Shown: positions 1-9,897 of the stretch, piece after piece
Layout of the letters: every line of letters starts with the position of its first letter
How positions within the stretch are numbered: the first letter of the stretch is position 1
NCBI RefSeq assembly: GCF_905220565.1
Contig: NC_059418.1
Coordinates: 11,337,441 to 11,401,440, forward strand
Direction of reading: 5' to 3'
Length of the DNA: 64,000 bases
DNA from: Melitaea cinxia
Taxonomy: Eukaryota; Arthropoda; Insecta; Lepidoptera; Nymphalidae
Position numbers and translations under genes: made by a program
Notes under the pieces: generated by a model
Told to the model about the DNA's origin: nothing
Seen by the model: the letters and a program-made list of their open reading frames with translations, nothing else
Databases searched by the model: none

Positions 1-72
1 TGGGCAGCAGCGTCTTCGGTGCGACAAAGTACTGCGGTCACCAACCCGCCTGCCCAGCGTGGTGACTATGGA
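1..72 (+). repeat. RTE-like LINE 3'-end fragment
   Basis: The window opens inside the dispersed RTE-like 3' end that recurs complete at 10651-10990 and 47916-48256. Diagnostic text is CAGCAGCGTCTTCGG followed by CACCAACCCGCCTGCCCAG. It stops abruptly at about 72 and lacks the usual TCCAGCAGTGGACTG end and (GAT)n tail, so LINE-a or a deletion has removed the rest. Confidence 0.75.
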
Positions 73-210
73 CTTCAATCTTTCAAATCTTTCAAAATTG
101 CCAATTATGTCTAATTGAATCGTCTCGAATTCAGTCGTCTCTTAGCATTGTCGCTAAACACACGCTTGTTCGTTTGAATAGTTATTTCAGTGTTTCTCAA
201 ACTTTTCACG

Positions 211-1137
211 ATGTTTTCCTGCTCGAGTTGCGGTCTTCAACACTCTGACGGTCCAGTGTGCAGTTTGTGTAAAAATCGGTACGACTTCGGTTGTGCTGGA
301 GTTACTGAGGCCGGGTTTCGGAAGCTTGGTGACAGAAGGAATAACTGGCGCTGTCTGAAGTGCAAGGCGGGCCCATCACTTTCGCCGACTCCTAACTCAC
401 CAGCGGTTAGTCAGATGGACAATATACTTGAACAACTAAACTATATTAATCTGCAGTTGGCTCCATTGGCATCCCTGATGGAAGACATCAAATCCATCAA
501 ATCTGATGTCAACAGTCTGAAGTCATCGCTAGAAATGGCACATGAGTCAATAAATCAATTTTCGAGCACTATAAAGTCCTTGGAATCGAGGGTAGCTAAA
601 GCTGAGGAGATGGTGAATGATGTGCCGAGGCTGCGGGAGGAATTAATCAAGTTAAACCAAGAACTTGACGTTAGGGATCAGTGGGCTAGATCCAATAATG
701 TTGAAATCAGGGGAATACCACAAAAAAATAATGAAGATCTCTATGATTTAACTCAGAGAATTGGTAATAAGTGTAATTTTCCTATAAAAAAAGAAGACAT
801 CAATTATATTGCCAGAGTGCCCACTCGTGTACCGAATGTTGAGAAACCAATAATTGTTTCTTTTAACAACCGATATATTAAGGAAAATTTTGTTTCGTCT
901 TCGCGCAAGACTCGGCTGTCGGTGTCGGACTTGGGCTTTGCATCTACTGGATATTGTTACGTGAATGACCACCTAACCCAACGGAACAAGGTTTTGCTGA
1001 GTAAAGCCAAATCTCTGGCAAAGAATAATAATTTCAAATACATATGGGTTAAGCACTCAAAAATTATGGCTAGGAAGTCTGATACTTCTCCAATATTTTT
1101 TATAAGGTGCGAGAAGGATCTTGTCAGAATAATTTGA
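211..1137 (+). CDS. LINE-a ORF1 protein (PHD-like finger, coiled coil, nucleic-acid-binding C-terminus)
   Basis: A 308-residue ORF1 protein that should coat the element RNA and form the RNP with ORF2. The first ATG is at 211; the frame extends upstream to 190 only through a GTG, which is not a plausible eukaryotic start. Residues 4-51 hold a PHD-like finger with Cys 4, 7, 17, 20, 28, 48 and 51 and Trp 46. The usual zinc-ligand His before the sixth ligand seems replaced (YDFGC). Residues about 70-155 are heptad-like, rich in Leu/Ile and charged residues, and probably form a coiled coil for oligomerisation. The C-terminal half (WARSNNVEIRGIP, then RVP and KTRLSVSDLG) resembles the FP/L1-ORF1-like C-terminal domain common in insect LINE ORF1 proteins. 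No internal stops. The family assignment rests on pattern recognition only. Confidence 0.85.
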   Translation: MFSCSSCGLQHSDGPVCSLCKNRYDFGCAGVTEAGFRKLGDRRNNWRCLKCKAGPSLSPTPNSPAVSQMDNILEQLNYINLQLAPLASLMEDIKSIKSDVNSLKSSLEMAHESINQFSSTIKSLESRVAKAEEMVNDVPRLREELIKLNQELDVRDQWARSNNVEIRGIPQKNNEDLYDLTQRIGNKCNFPIKKEDINYIARVPTRVPNVEKPIIVSFNNRYIKENFVSSSRKTRLSVSDLGFASTGYCYVNDHLTQRNKVLLSKAKSLAKNNNFKYIWVKHSKIMARKSDTSPIFFIRCEKDLVRII

Positions 1138-2063
1138 ATATCAGTTCGACCTCTTCGTTATTATACTTAAATCTTTTATTTTTATATGAAGCATTGTTAC
1201 AAGGTTTGAGAGCCGTCACCGTTTATTTGTTATCGTTTAATATTATTTATAAATACAATTGTGTTGCAGAGTTCAAGCAAATATCATACGTGAGTATGCA
1301 GCCTTTGACGCAAAGTTCACCTGTATGGGTACGTTTATACATTATCGTAGTGCCCAATTTAGTTTGCGCGCTACTTAACTTAAGTTTAATTTCGCCTGTC
1401 AATGACCTCGACTACTCAAGACCCATTATTAACTATTTCAAATCTACCCGACTGTTTAATGGTGTTATTATTTGTTATTTTAATATAAAATTGGTTCGAA
1501 TTGATACTAATATAATTCTAAATGCCTATCCCTCCAAGTACTATACGCGTAACGGTATATTATTATTACCATTATTACAAAATATATATTATATACTTTT
1601 ATATTTTACAGATGTGTATTCTTTGTTATTAAATGTGAGTACCCGTCCCTCCGGGGATTATCTGCCTGACAGTGTATTTATATTGTTATATATACATACC
1701 TATATATATGTAATAATGAAGTTATACTTCATTTTGTTATGTGGGAGAGTGAGTGATTGTTGCACTCCTACGTCAACTGGTCTTGTGGTTGTCTATAGTG
1801 ATAATTGGTACCTCATATTATTATTATTTTACCCTTTTGATAATCCTATTATTTGCGGTTTTGCTCAGATCGTTGATTCTATTTATATGTATTTATGTAT
1901 GTGCGTGTATATGTATATAAGTTTTTACACGTATATGTATGCGTATGTATGTATGCGTATGTATGTATGTGTGTGCATGTTTGTGTATGTGTGTGTGGGT
2001 ATATATGGATATATATGTGTGTATATGTGTATCATGATTACTGATGGCTTCGTACGACCTTAA
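1107..2063 (+). CDS. Putative third ORF bridging ORF1 and ORF2 of LINE-a
   Basis: This frame is open for 319 codons. It overlaps the last 31 nt of ORF1 and the first 20 nt of ORF2, so it spans the entire inter-ORF region. The frame opens after a stop at 1080-1082. The first in-frame ATG is at 1296, which would give 255 residues. Relative to ORF1 it lies in the -1 frame, and relative to ORF2 a +1 shift would be needed. The product would be very rich in Leu, Ile, Tyr and Val, with several hydrophobic stretches, which is also what T-rich non-coding DNA yields. The last ~50 codons come from TATG/TGTA microsatellite. I recognise no domain. Such a long open frame is unexpected in AT-rich DNA, so it may be translated or protected from stops, but its function is unknown. 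Confidence 0.4.
   Translation: MREGSCQNNLNISSTSSLLYLNLLFLYEALLQGLRAVTVYLLSFNIIYKYNCVAEFKQISYVSMQPLTQSSPVWVRLYIIVVPNLVCALLNLSLISPVNDLDYSRPIINYFKSTRLFNGVIICYFNIKLVRIDTNIILNAYPSKYYTRNGILLLPLLQNIYYILLYFTDVYSLLLNVSTRPSGDYLPDSVFILLYIHTYIYVIMKLYFILLCGRVSDCCTPTSTGLVVVYSDNWYLILLLFYPFDNPIICGFAQIVDSIYMYLCMCVYMYISFYTYMYAYVCMRMYVCVCMFVYVCVGIYGYICVYMCIMITDGFVRP
1885..2035 (+). repeat. TATG/TGTA-type microsatellite before ORF2
   Basis: Imperfect runs of TATG, TGTA and TGTG fill the 150 bases just upstream of the ORF2 start. The tract is open in the frame of the bridging ORF. It lies inside LINE-a and may be length-variable between copies. Confidence 0.8.
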
Positions 2064-4950
2064 AGTGTATTACCAAAATGCTCGAGGACTACGCACCAAG
2101 ACTCACGCGTTCAAACGGGGTGTGCTCCTGTCCTCTTACGATATTATCTCACTAACGGAAACCTGGCTTCCGGATGGTCTAGGTGATAATGAATTATTCG
2201 ATGATAGGTATATTGTCTGGCGGCGTGATAGGAATTATCAATCAACACAGTTGAGGTACGGAGGTGGAGTATTGCTAGCTACTCACCGTCGGTTAACCGC
2301 AGTGGGACGCCCAGAATGGCACTCCTCTGCTGAAGACATCTGGGTTACAATCACAACGAAAAAAACTATACGGGGATCACACTCAATTAAAATTCACATC
2401 TGCACTCTATACTTATGTAAGGAAAATTTAGGTAATTCTTTCAATACACAATTGCAAAACTTCTCAGAGAAGCTGTCGCTCATTGTTAGTTCATGTCCGA
2501 ACGACTTATTTCTAATTTTGGGTGACTTTAACTTAAGCAACATCAACTGGAATGGTGAGATTAACTGTTTGCAGCCTAATGGGATCGTTGGCGAATCGCA
2601 GGTATTATTTTTCGATACTCTAGCAGAGTGCAACCTTAATCAGTTTAACTTAAATAGAAATATTAACAATAGAATACTTGATTATGTTTTGTGTAACGAA
2701 TACGTGTGTGTATCGGCATGTGACGATCCTCTGGTACCAGAGGACCCTCACCATAAGTCGTTAGATCTAACTTTGACCTGTGCTCTGGATGACTCACTTG
2801 GAACTAATCGCAGACTTAAATATTTTTATGACAAAGCAAATTACGAGGCCATTTCTTCCTCACTAAATAAAGTGAACTGGGTGATGGACCTGAACAATAG
2901 CCCTTTGGACAATGCCGTTGATATATTTTACCACCACTTATACAATATTAGGGATAAACATGTCCCTCATAAAATAATAAGTTCTTCATCATTTCCACCG
3001 TGGTATAGCTGTTCACTTAAGAAACTACTGAAAGAAAAATATAAATATAATAAAAGATATCAAGTTTATGGTAATATGGCTGACCTCGACACTTTTCGAC
3101 TTCTTCGAACTAGGGCTAAACGTCTGGAACAGGAGTGCTACAATAATTACATAAAACGCACGGAAGATGCGATAGTTAGGCAACCAAAAAAGTTTTGGTC
3201 GTTTGTAAAATCCAACAATAAGGGTTCTAACTCCCTTCCGTCTAAATTATTCTATGAGGGACAGTCTGCGGATACTGGACAAGGTGTTTGTGATCTTTTT
3301 GCTTCATTTTTCCAATCCACTTTTCTTTCTCCATTGTCACATAGGAACAACTTAAATTATCCACCTTTAAACCCAAATAACGTCTCTGTTTGTATTAGTA
3401 ATATAGAAATCAGTATAGATTCAATTAAGAAATTATTAAAGGCATTGGACTTAACCAAGGGTTCAGGACCAGACCAGATTGTACCCATCTTTGCCGTCAA
3501 ATGTGCTGAATCAATTTCCGTGCCTTTATCTATTATATTCAAGCGCTCAATCTCGGAGGGACTCGTACCTCGTATTTGGAAATCCGCATTTATTTCCCCG
3601 ATACATAAAAGTGGTAGTAAAAATGATGTCAAGAATTACAGACCTATATCTAAATTATGCCTCTTCGCTAAAGTGTTTGAACGCATAGTGTATTCTCAAG
3701 TTTATCAATCATTATCATCATTCTTTATTCCAGAACAGCATGGATTTTTAGCGATGCGTTCTACTTCGTCTAATCTTTTATCTTTCACAGATTTTGTTAC
3801 AACTGGCATGGATTCTGGGGGTCAAGTTGACGCAATTTTTACGGATTTTAGCAAAGCTTTTGATTGCATTGATCATCAAATATTGCTACAAAAACTTCTC
3901 TTTGCTGGAATTCATGGTAATTTATACCGATGGTTTACCTCCTACATCGAAAAGAGATCGCAAGCAGTAGTAGTGAACGGATTCTCATCAAACTGGAATA
4001 ATGTCCCTTCTGGAGTTCCCCAGGGGTCATTGCTTGGGCCCTTGCTTTTTAATATTTTTATAAACGATGTAGCCTCCTGTTTCCAACACTCTAACTTCCT
4101 TCTGTACGCCGATGACATGAAAATATTTAAAAATATCGATTCACCAAGCGATTCTAAGCTATTACAGGAGGATTTGGAACGTTTCGAGCAATATTGCCTT
4201 CGTAATAACTTACAGCTAAACATTCAGAAATGTTACTGTATGACTTTCACTCGTAAATTTAAATTCCTGAAAACTCTATATAAATTTACAGATCAGGTGT
4301 TACACAGGGTAAGTGAGATCCGTGATCTGGGTATTATGCATGATTCTAAATTAACATACGACAGGCATATAGACCTGATCTGTAAAAAGGCTAATAAAAC
4401 TATGGGCTTTGTTTTTCGGTCAAGTTCCCAATTTAATAGTATAAAGGTAATTAAGGTCCTTTATTGTTCCTTGGTGCGTAGTATTCTCGAGTATTGTTCA
4501 CAGGTTTGGAATCCACGATATAATGTCTACATTGATAGGATTGAGTCCATACAGCGTAGATTTTTGAAATATCTACAGTACAGGCTGGAAATCAACGATT
4601 GCAATTATGAGGCAAGGTGCCGTAGACACCATTTACTACCCTTACGGGAACGGCGACAAATTGCCGACGTTGTCTTTCTAGCCAAAATTGCTCAAAATCG
4701 TGTAGATTCTCCACATTTACTCTCGAAGATTAATTTGAGGGTGCCTTATAAAACATCTAGGCAACCTTTATGTTTGGACATTCCGCAGTCCGCATCAAAT
4801 TATAGACAAAACTCTTTTTTTATTCGTGGAGCTAAAAGTTTAAATAGTGTGGTGGCATCCACTCAGCTTGACCTCTTTACTTCTTCAACACTTCATTTCA
4901 AAACTATTTTGACGAACACTTGGTTTGACGGCTTTCGAACTGATCCGTAG
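2044..4950 (+). CDS. LINE-a ORF2: AP-like endonuclease plus reverse transcriptase
   Basis: A 968-residue ORF2 polyprotein that nicks target DNA and primes reverse transcription on the nick. The N-terminus carries an APE-like endonuclease: YYQNARGLRTK near residue 9, SLTETWL near 38, GDFN at 160-163, D213 in the DYVLCNE motif and the catalytic HH at 236-237. The reverse transcriptase follows: GSGPDQIVP, YRPISKL, TDFSKAFD (600-607), GVPQGS (657-662) and YADD (688-691), whose two Asp bind metal. Downstream are the thumb and a Cys/His-poor C-terminal domain typical of the Jockey/CR1 group; no RNase H domain is visible. The ATG at 2044 sits just before the conserved endonuclease start. The frame is uninterrupted, so the protein is probably functional. 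Confidence 0.95.
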   Translation: MASYDLKVYYQNARGLRTKTHAFKRGVLLSSYDIISLTETWLPDGLGDNELFDDRYIVWRRDRNYQSTQLRYGGGVLLATHRRLTAVGRPEWHSSAEDIWVTITTKKTIRGSHSIKIHICTLYLCKENLGNSFNTQLQNFSEKLSLIVSSCPNDLFLILGDFNLSNINWNGEINCLQPNGIVGESQVLFFDTLAECNLNQFNLNRNINNRILDYVLCNEYVCVSACDDPLVPEDPHHKSLDLTLTCALDDSLGTNRRLKYFYDKANYEAISSSLNKVNWVMDLNNSPLDNAVDIFYHHLYNIRDKHVPHKIISSSSFPPWYSCSLKKLLKEKYKYNKRYQVYGNMADLDTFRLLRTRAKRLEQECYNNYIKRTEDAIVRQPKKFWSFVKSNNKGSNSLPSKLFYEGQSADTGQGVCDLFASFFQSTFLSPLSHRNNLNYPPLNPNNVSVCISNIEISIDSIKKLLKALDLTKGSGPDQIVPIFAVKCAESISVPLSIIFKRSISEGLVPRIWKSAFISPIHKSGSKNDVKNYRPISKLCLFAKVFERIVYSQVYQSLSSFFIPEQHGFLAMRSTSSNLLSFTDFVTTGMDSGGQVDAIFTDFSKAFDCIDHQILLQKLLFAGIHGNLYRWFTSYIEKRSQAVVVNGFSSNWNNVPSGVPQGSLLGPLLFNIFINDVASCFQHSNFLLYADDMKIFKNIDSPSDSKLLQEDLERFEQYCLRNNLQLNIQKCYCMTFTRKFKFLKTLYKFTDQVLHRVSEIRDLGIMHDSKLTYDRHIDLICKKANKTMGFVFRSSSQFNSIKVIKVLYCSLVRSILEYCSQVWNPRYNVYIDRIESIQRRFLKYLQYRLEINDCNYEARCRRHHLLPLRERRQIADVVFLAKIAQNRVDSPHLLSKINLRVPYKTSRQPLCLDIPQSASNYRQNSFFIRGAKSLNSVVASTQLDLFTSSTLHFKTILTNTWFDGFRTDP

Positions 4951-5110
4951 GTGGCATTTATTATTTTAATACAACTGTATCAAGTGAACAAGCTTTTGTA
5001 ATTTAATTGTGAAAACATGTAATTGGTGTATAGTTTTCATTTGGATATGTTTTTTTGTAATGAAACACTGTTTGTTTTCCGAATAAATAAAAATAAAAAT
5101 AAAATAAAAT
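4951..5110 (+). other. LINE-a 3' UTR and A-rich tail
   Basis: Short AT-rich 3' UTR. AATAAA polyadenylation-type hexamers at 5082-5110 form part of an AAAAT/AAATA tail. The tail matches in style the end of LINE-b at about 10205-10243, which supports related 3'-end recognition. Confidence 0.75.
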
Positions 5111-5254
5111 GAATACATAAACTTTTTTATAAACATACAAATAATACACATAAATAAATACAAATACTACACCCAGATTCAGGCGGGAATCGAACCCGTA
5201 ACCCTCGAAACAGATAGCAGGACCACTACAAACTGCGCCAATGGACTAGTCAAA
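5111..5254 (-). repeat. SINE-A copy (tRNA-derived), 3' part truncated
   Basis: On the minus strand this reads as a tRNA-like head with A box TTGGCGCAGTTTGTAGTG-like and B box GGTTCGATTCCCGCC, followed by the body. Only the part near the head is present; the distal CGGTCGTCTGTTCC module seen at 31349-31625 and 50681-50948 is missing, lost where LINE-a ends. Confidence 0.75.
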
Positions 5255-5370
5255 TGCATATCCTTCACCATCAGAGCGATCATTATATTAAAACTTTTTC
5301 ATTAAAATATTCAATTTCGTGTACTAAAACTCTTAGTCTGTATTTCATTTGTTGCTAATATAGCTATCTG

Positions 5371-8104
5371 ATGGATAAGCTCTTCAGCGAAGAACTGTTT
5401 GATTCTAGATATTTGGTATATCGGCGTGATCGTGAGTATAAAATTCGTGGTGATAGTATGGGTGGAGGTGTCTTAGTCGCAGTTAAGACCGATATATCGG
5501 TTCGATCGTCAGTATCAATTGATGTGAAGAATTTTGCTGGTGAAGTAATTAAAGTCTCTATTCCTTTAGAAATTGGACCTCTCCTTAAGCAGCTCCATAT
5601 TTATTGTTGCTATTTTCCTCACAGTAGATTCCATGTTGAATCTCTCTGTGATTGTTTTGAACATATCACAAATGAAGTTTTGACGCATCCCGATGATAGT
5701 TTTTTTATAATTGGAGATTTTAACATTTCGAACTGTATTTGGGATTGGGATGGGAAATTTATGAGCATGTGTAACTTTGATGATAGTGACCCTGGAGTTG
5801 ATTCTTTGTTCAGTTTCTTAAATATTACAGACCTAAAACAATTTAACAGTGTCCCTAATGAAAATGGGCGATATTTGGATTTAGTAATTAGCAACTCTCA
5901 CTGTGTTGTGAGTCGCAATGATTCTCCTCTTACAAAGGAAGATGTCCATCATCCTACACTTAAGGTGAAATTAAGTATTGCTTATGATAGATCTACTTTT
6001 TCCACTCCTCGTAAGGTGCGCTTATTTCGAAATGCTAATTATAATGAAATAAATGAAGTCATATCTGGTATTGATTGGTGTCATTTGCTTAGTAACGGTG
6101 ATATCTCTGATGCTATAAATTTATTTTATGATACTATTAACTCCATAATTTCGCAATATGTTCCGGTAAAAACTTTAAAAGGCGACAAAAGGTATCCTTT
6201 TTGGTATACTAATGGTCTAATAAAAATAATATGTGATAAGTTGCGTTGTCATAGGCGATGGAAAATCTATGGTCGAGTATCTGACTACAACATGTTCAGC
6301 TATCTGAGAAACCGTCAAAAACAAGTCCAAATTGAGTGTTATGATAAATATATATATCAATCAGAATTAAAAATTAATAGGAATAGTAAATTTTTTTGGG
6401 CTTTCATTAGGTCTAAAAGGGCTTCAGTAAATATACCTAAAGATGTTTTTTCCAAGAATGAGTGCACCTCCGATGCAAGCAAAATATGTCAATTTTTTAA
6501 CGAACACTTTAAATCTGTCTATTCAGCGCCGTCTAACATTGCTAGTTCTTATGGGTCCCAAGGTAATGTGTCTTCTAAAAGTAATTTGTCGTTGGGACGT
6601 ATTGAACTTACTGTTAATATTGTTATGAAATATCTCAGGCAGTTGAATGTTGATAAGGGTTCAGGACCGGATGGCTTGCCACCTATTTTTTTGCAATTGT
6701 GCCACAAATCTTTGGCTTATCCGCTTCTGCTTTTGTTTTCTATATCTTTACGATCGGGTATCATGCCAGATATTTGGAAACGATCTTACGTTGTTCCTGT
6801 GTACAAGTCTGGTGATAGGCATAATGTTGAAAATTACAGACCGATTTCAAAATTGTCTACTGTTGCTAAATTGTTTGAGAAAATTGTGTATGACAATATT
6901 TATCCGAGTCTTAGGCCTTTCTTAATGAGTCAACAGCATGGGTTTGTGGACGGGAGATCAACGGAGAGTAATTTGTGTGAGTTTGTCCATCGCGTTTCTA
7001 TTGCCATGGATCAGGGTTACCAGGTGGATGTCGTGTATACCGACTATTCTAAGGCATTTGATAAGATACCACATGCAATATTGATAAATAAACTAGAAAG
7101 AGTCGGTATACATGGCGATCTACTTCGATGGCTTTCTTCTTACCTATATAACCGTAGCCAAGCAGTGACAGTGAAAGGGCATGTTTCCTCTTTTGTGCCC
7201 GTTTCTTCTGGTGTACCCCAGGGCTCGCACCTTGGTCCTCTACTTTTCAATATTTTTATAAATGATATACATAAATTTTTCGAGAATTCAGATATACTTC
7301 TTTATGCTGATGACATGAAAATTTTTAGGTGTGTATCTAATAATTCTGACTGCATACTACTTCAGAGTGACTTAAACAAATTGTGTGATTACTGTTCAGT
7401 GAATTCTATGTATCTGAACATAAAAAAATGCTACGTGATATCCTTTTCTCGTAAGACTAACACAATTAATTTTAATTATCAACTTAATCAAGAGACAATA
7501 ACACGAGTTACCGAGGTGCGAGACTTGGGTGTTTACATCGATAGTAAATTGACTTTTAAGTCACATATTAATTTTGTTACTGCTAAAGCATTCCGAATGC
7601 TTGGCTTTGTGTTGAGAGTGGGACGTGATTTTAAAAATGTCAGCACAATTATTCTCCTTTATAACTCTTTTGTAAGATCTATCTTGGAATACTGCTCAAC
7701 TGTATGGAATCCATTTTACAAATGTCATGTTGCTCAATTGAAAAATTAATTATAAATTTATAAAATTTTTAAGTTACAAAGCTTCGCCGCATATTCAAGA
7801 TATCCCGTATATTCCTTCTTTAGAAAATCGTCGATTGGAGAGAGACCAAATATTTTTATTTAAGTTACTTCGTAATTTTATTGATTCCCCTTATCTACTA
7901 AGTAATATATTATTTAGGTGTCCCAAAATAAATACACGTAATCAGTCCCTATTTTACGTGCCTAGAACTAGGACCAAATATACGCAGAATAATTTTACTT
8001 TTAGAGCATGTAAAATGTACAACCAATGTTTTCATCACATTGATTTTGCAACTTGTTCAGTGCAATCTTTAAGGAGTGAATTACGATATGCAATAAATTT
8101 TTAA
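5371..8104 (+). pseudogene. LINE-b ORF2 (endonuclease-reverse transcriptase), truncated and frameshifted
   Basis: The frame from 5371 encodes most of an AP-like endonuclease (GGGVLVAVK, GDFNISN, DLVISN, then VHHPTLKV) and a full reverse transcriptase: GSGPDGLPP, YRPISKL, TDYSKAFD, GVPQGS and YADD at residues 645-648. The first ~45 endonuclease residues are missing, so the copy is 5'-truncated. The frame ends at 7749 (TAA), but the C-terminal domain continues from 7742 in another frame to 8104 (KINYKFIKFLSYKASP, later LLRNFIDSPYLLSN). A small indel in the A-run at 7741-7745 explains this. Apart from that single lesion the frame is clean, so inactivation is recent. The ATG at 5371 is simply the first Met after truncation. 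Confidence 0.9.
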
Positions 8105-8189
8105 TTTATCATTAATTATTTACATAATTCATGAATTTTAGTTTGATTTTGTTATAAATTAATCTATAATATATATAAAAGCGAAAGGT

Positions 8190-9250
8190 CACTCACTCAT
8201 CACGAAATCTCCGAAACTATAACACCTACAAACTTGAAATTTGGCAAGTGGACTCCTTATAGGACGTAGACATCCACTAAGAACGGATTTTACGAAACTC
8301 GACCCCTAAGGGGGTAAAACGGGGGTTGGAAGTTTGTATGAAAGTCCTATGTTTTCGAAGTAAGAGACTTGAAATTTAAAATGTATGCTCTATAGATGGT
8401 GAGAAGATGTCCGATAATGTATCTTTAGAAATCAACTCCCTTTTGGGGTTAAAACGGGGGATGGTAGGTTGACTCACTCATCACAAAATATCCGAAACTA
8501 TAATACCTATAAACTTGAAATTTGGCAGGAAGGCTCCTTATAGAGCGTAGACATTCGTTAAGAACGGATTTTACGAAATTCGACTCTTAAGGGGGTAAAA
8601 CGAGGGTTGGAAGTTTGTATGAAAGTCCTATGTTTTTGAAGTAAGAGACTTGAAATTTAAAATTTATACTTTAAAGATGGTGAGAAGGTATCCAAATAAT
8701 GTATCTTTAGAAAGCAACTCCCTTTTGGGGTTAAAACGGGGAATGGTAGGTTGACTCACTCATCACGAAATCTCCGAAACTATAACACTTACAAACTTGA
8801 AATTTAGCAGGTAGGCTTCTTATAGAACATCAACATCCACTAAGAACGGATTTTACGAAACTCGACCCCTAAGGGGATAAAACGGGGGTTGGAAGTTTGT
8901 ATGAAAGTCCTATGTTTTTGAAGTAAGAGATTTGAAATTTAAAATGTACGCTCTTTAGATGGTGAGAAGATGTCCAAATAATGTATCTTTAGGAATCAAC
9001 TCCTTTTTGAGGTTAAAACGGGGGATGGTAGGTTGACACCCTAATCACGAAATCTCCGGAACTATAACAGCTAAAAACTTGAAATTTGGCAAGTAGGTTC
9101 CTTATAGGGTAGACATCCGCTAAGAACTAATTTTACAAAAATCGACCCCTAAGGGGATGAAACGGGGGTTGGAAGTTTGTATGAAAGTCTTATGTTTTTT
9201 TAGTAAGAGACTTGAAATTTAAAATATATGCTCTATAGATGGTGAGGGGG
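8190..9250 (+). repeat. Four tandem ~282-bp units inside the Helitron
   Basis: Units begin at about 8190, 8470, 8753 and 9035 with CACTCATCACGAAATCTCCG-like text. Each contains AAGAACGGATTTTACGAAA, GGGTTGGAAGTTTGTATG and CAACTCCCTTTTGGGGTTA-like blocks. The last unit is slightly shortened. Units differ by scattered substitutions, so the expansion is not brand new. Confidence 0.85.
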
Positions 9251-9258
9251 TGATGAGA

Positions 9259-9897
9259 TCTATATATGTATATAAAAGCGAAAGGTCACTAACTCACTCA
9301 TCACGAGAACTCAAAAACCACTGGATGGTCTATCCATCCAGGTTGGACTAAGATAAAATTTGGCAGGGAGGTAGATTATAGTTAGCAGACGTCCGCTAAG
9401 AACGGATTTTACGATATTCCACCGCTAAGGGGGTTTAATTGGGGTTGATAGTTTGTATGAAACATATACAGCCTGAAAATAAAACTAAAAATGTGGTGTA
9501 TAGAGAGATTTAATAAAAATAACTATTAAATTATACTAAATTGTGCCTTTTAAAAAGTTATTCAGTTTGATAAGCACTTCAAGGGACTGAAATAAAAAAA
9601 TAATTTGCGTTAATCATCTTAATAGTAATGCATATCTTCATAACCACGCGAACATAGTCGTGCGCAACAGTTAGTGTATTATAAAACAAAGTCCCCAAAA
9701 GTGTATGTGATCGATTCACTCAAAATTTACTGAACGGATTTTCATGCGGTTTTACCATTGGAGACAGGGCTCCACCATTGGCAAAAAGAAGGTTTACGGA
9801 ACGGCTAAGCCGATTTTGATCAGAGTTTCACTGGAAGTTTGCCGGGAAAACTTTGTGACACTAATTTCAACGCGGGCGAAGCCGCGGGCACAGCTAG
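9259..9897 (+). mobile_element. Inner Helitron end: second 5' terminus sharing the 3' terminus
   Basis: A second Helitron-type start, TCTATATATGTATATAAAAG after an A, lies at 9259 and is followed by the same AGCGAAAGGTCACT text as at 8163. Only one hairpin-CTAG end follows. A perfect 8-bp-stem hairpin (CTGGATGG at 9321-9328, CCATCCAG at 9334-9341) lies near this start. Confidence 0.7.

Larger units (their letters stand above)
73..5110 (+). mobile_element. LINE-a: full-length Jockey/CR1-type non-LTR retrotransposon
   Basis: About 5 kb with a short 5' leader, ORF1 (211-1137), a 906-bp inter-ORF region, ORF2 (2044-4950) and a 160-bp 3' UTR ending in an AATAAATAAAAATAAAA-type tail (5082-5110). 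Both main ORFs are free of stops, so this copy is young or recently active. The 5' boundary is inferred from the end of the RTE-like fragment at 72. I could not find convincing target-site duplications. PHD-type ORF1 proteins are typical of the CR1 side of the CR1/Jockey group, while the A-rich tail is Jockey-like, so the exact clade is open. Confidence 0.85.
8163..9897 (+). mobile_element. Helitron compound inserted in the LINE-b 3' UTR
   Basis: Begins TCTATAATATATATAAAAGC after an A and ends in CACAGCTAG before a T, the A|T insertion pattern of Helitrons. A GC hairpin (CGCGG at 9871-9875, CCGCG at 9882-9886) precedes the 3' CTAG, as expected. No Rep/helicase gene is present, so it is non-autonomous. 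LINE-b UTR sequence resumes at 9898. Confidence 0.85.

Noticed and set aside
190..210. ORF1 start at 190
   Set aside because: The codon at 190 is GTG; a eukaryotic LINE should use the ATG at 211, directly before the finger motif.
1093..1106. Slippery site for -1 frameshift from ORF1 into the bridging ORF
   Set aside because: The T6 run at the end of ORF1 is phased TTT TTT A, not T TTT TTA, so the canonical heptamer is out of phase.
8190..9250. CRISPR array
   Set aside because: Unit length near 282 bp with no short repeat-spacer alternation, inside a Helitron in an insect-like sequence.
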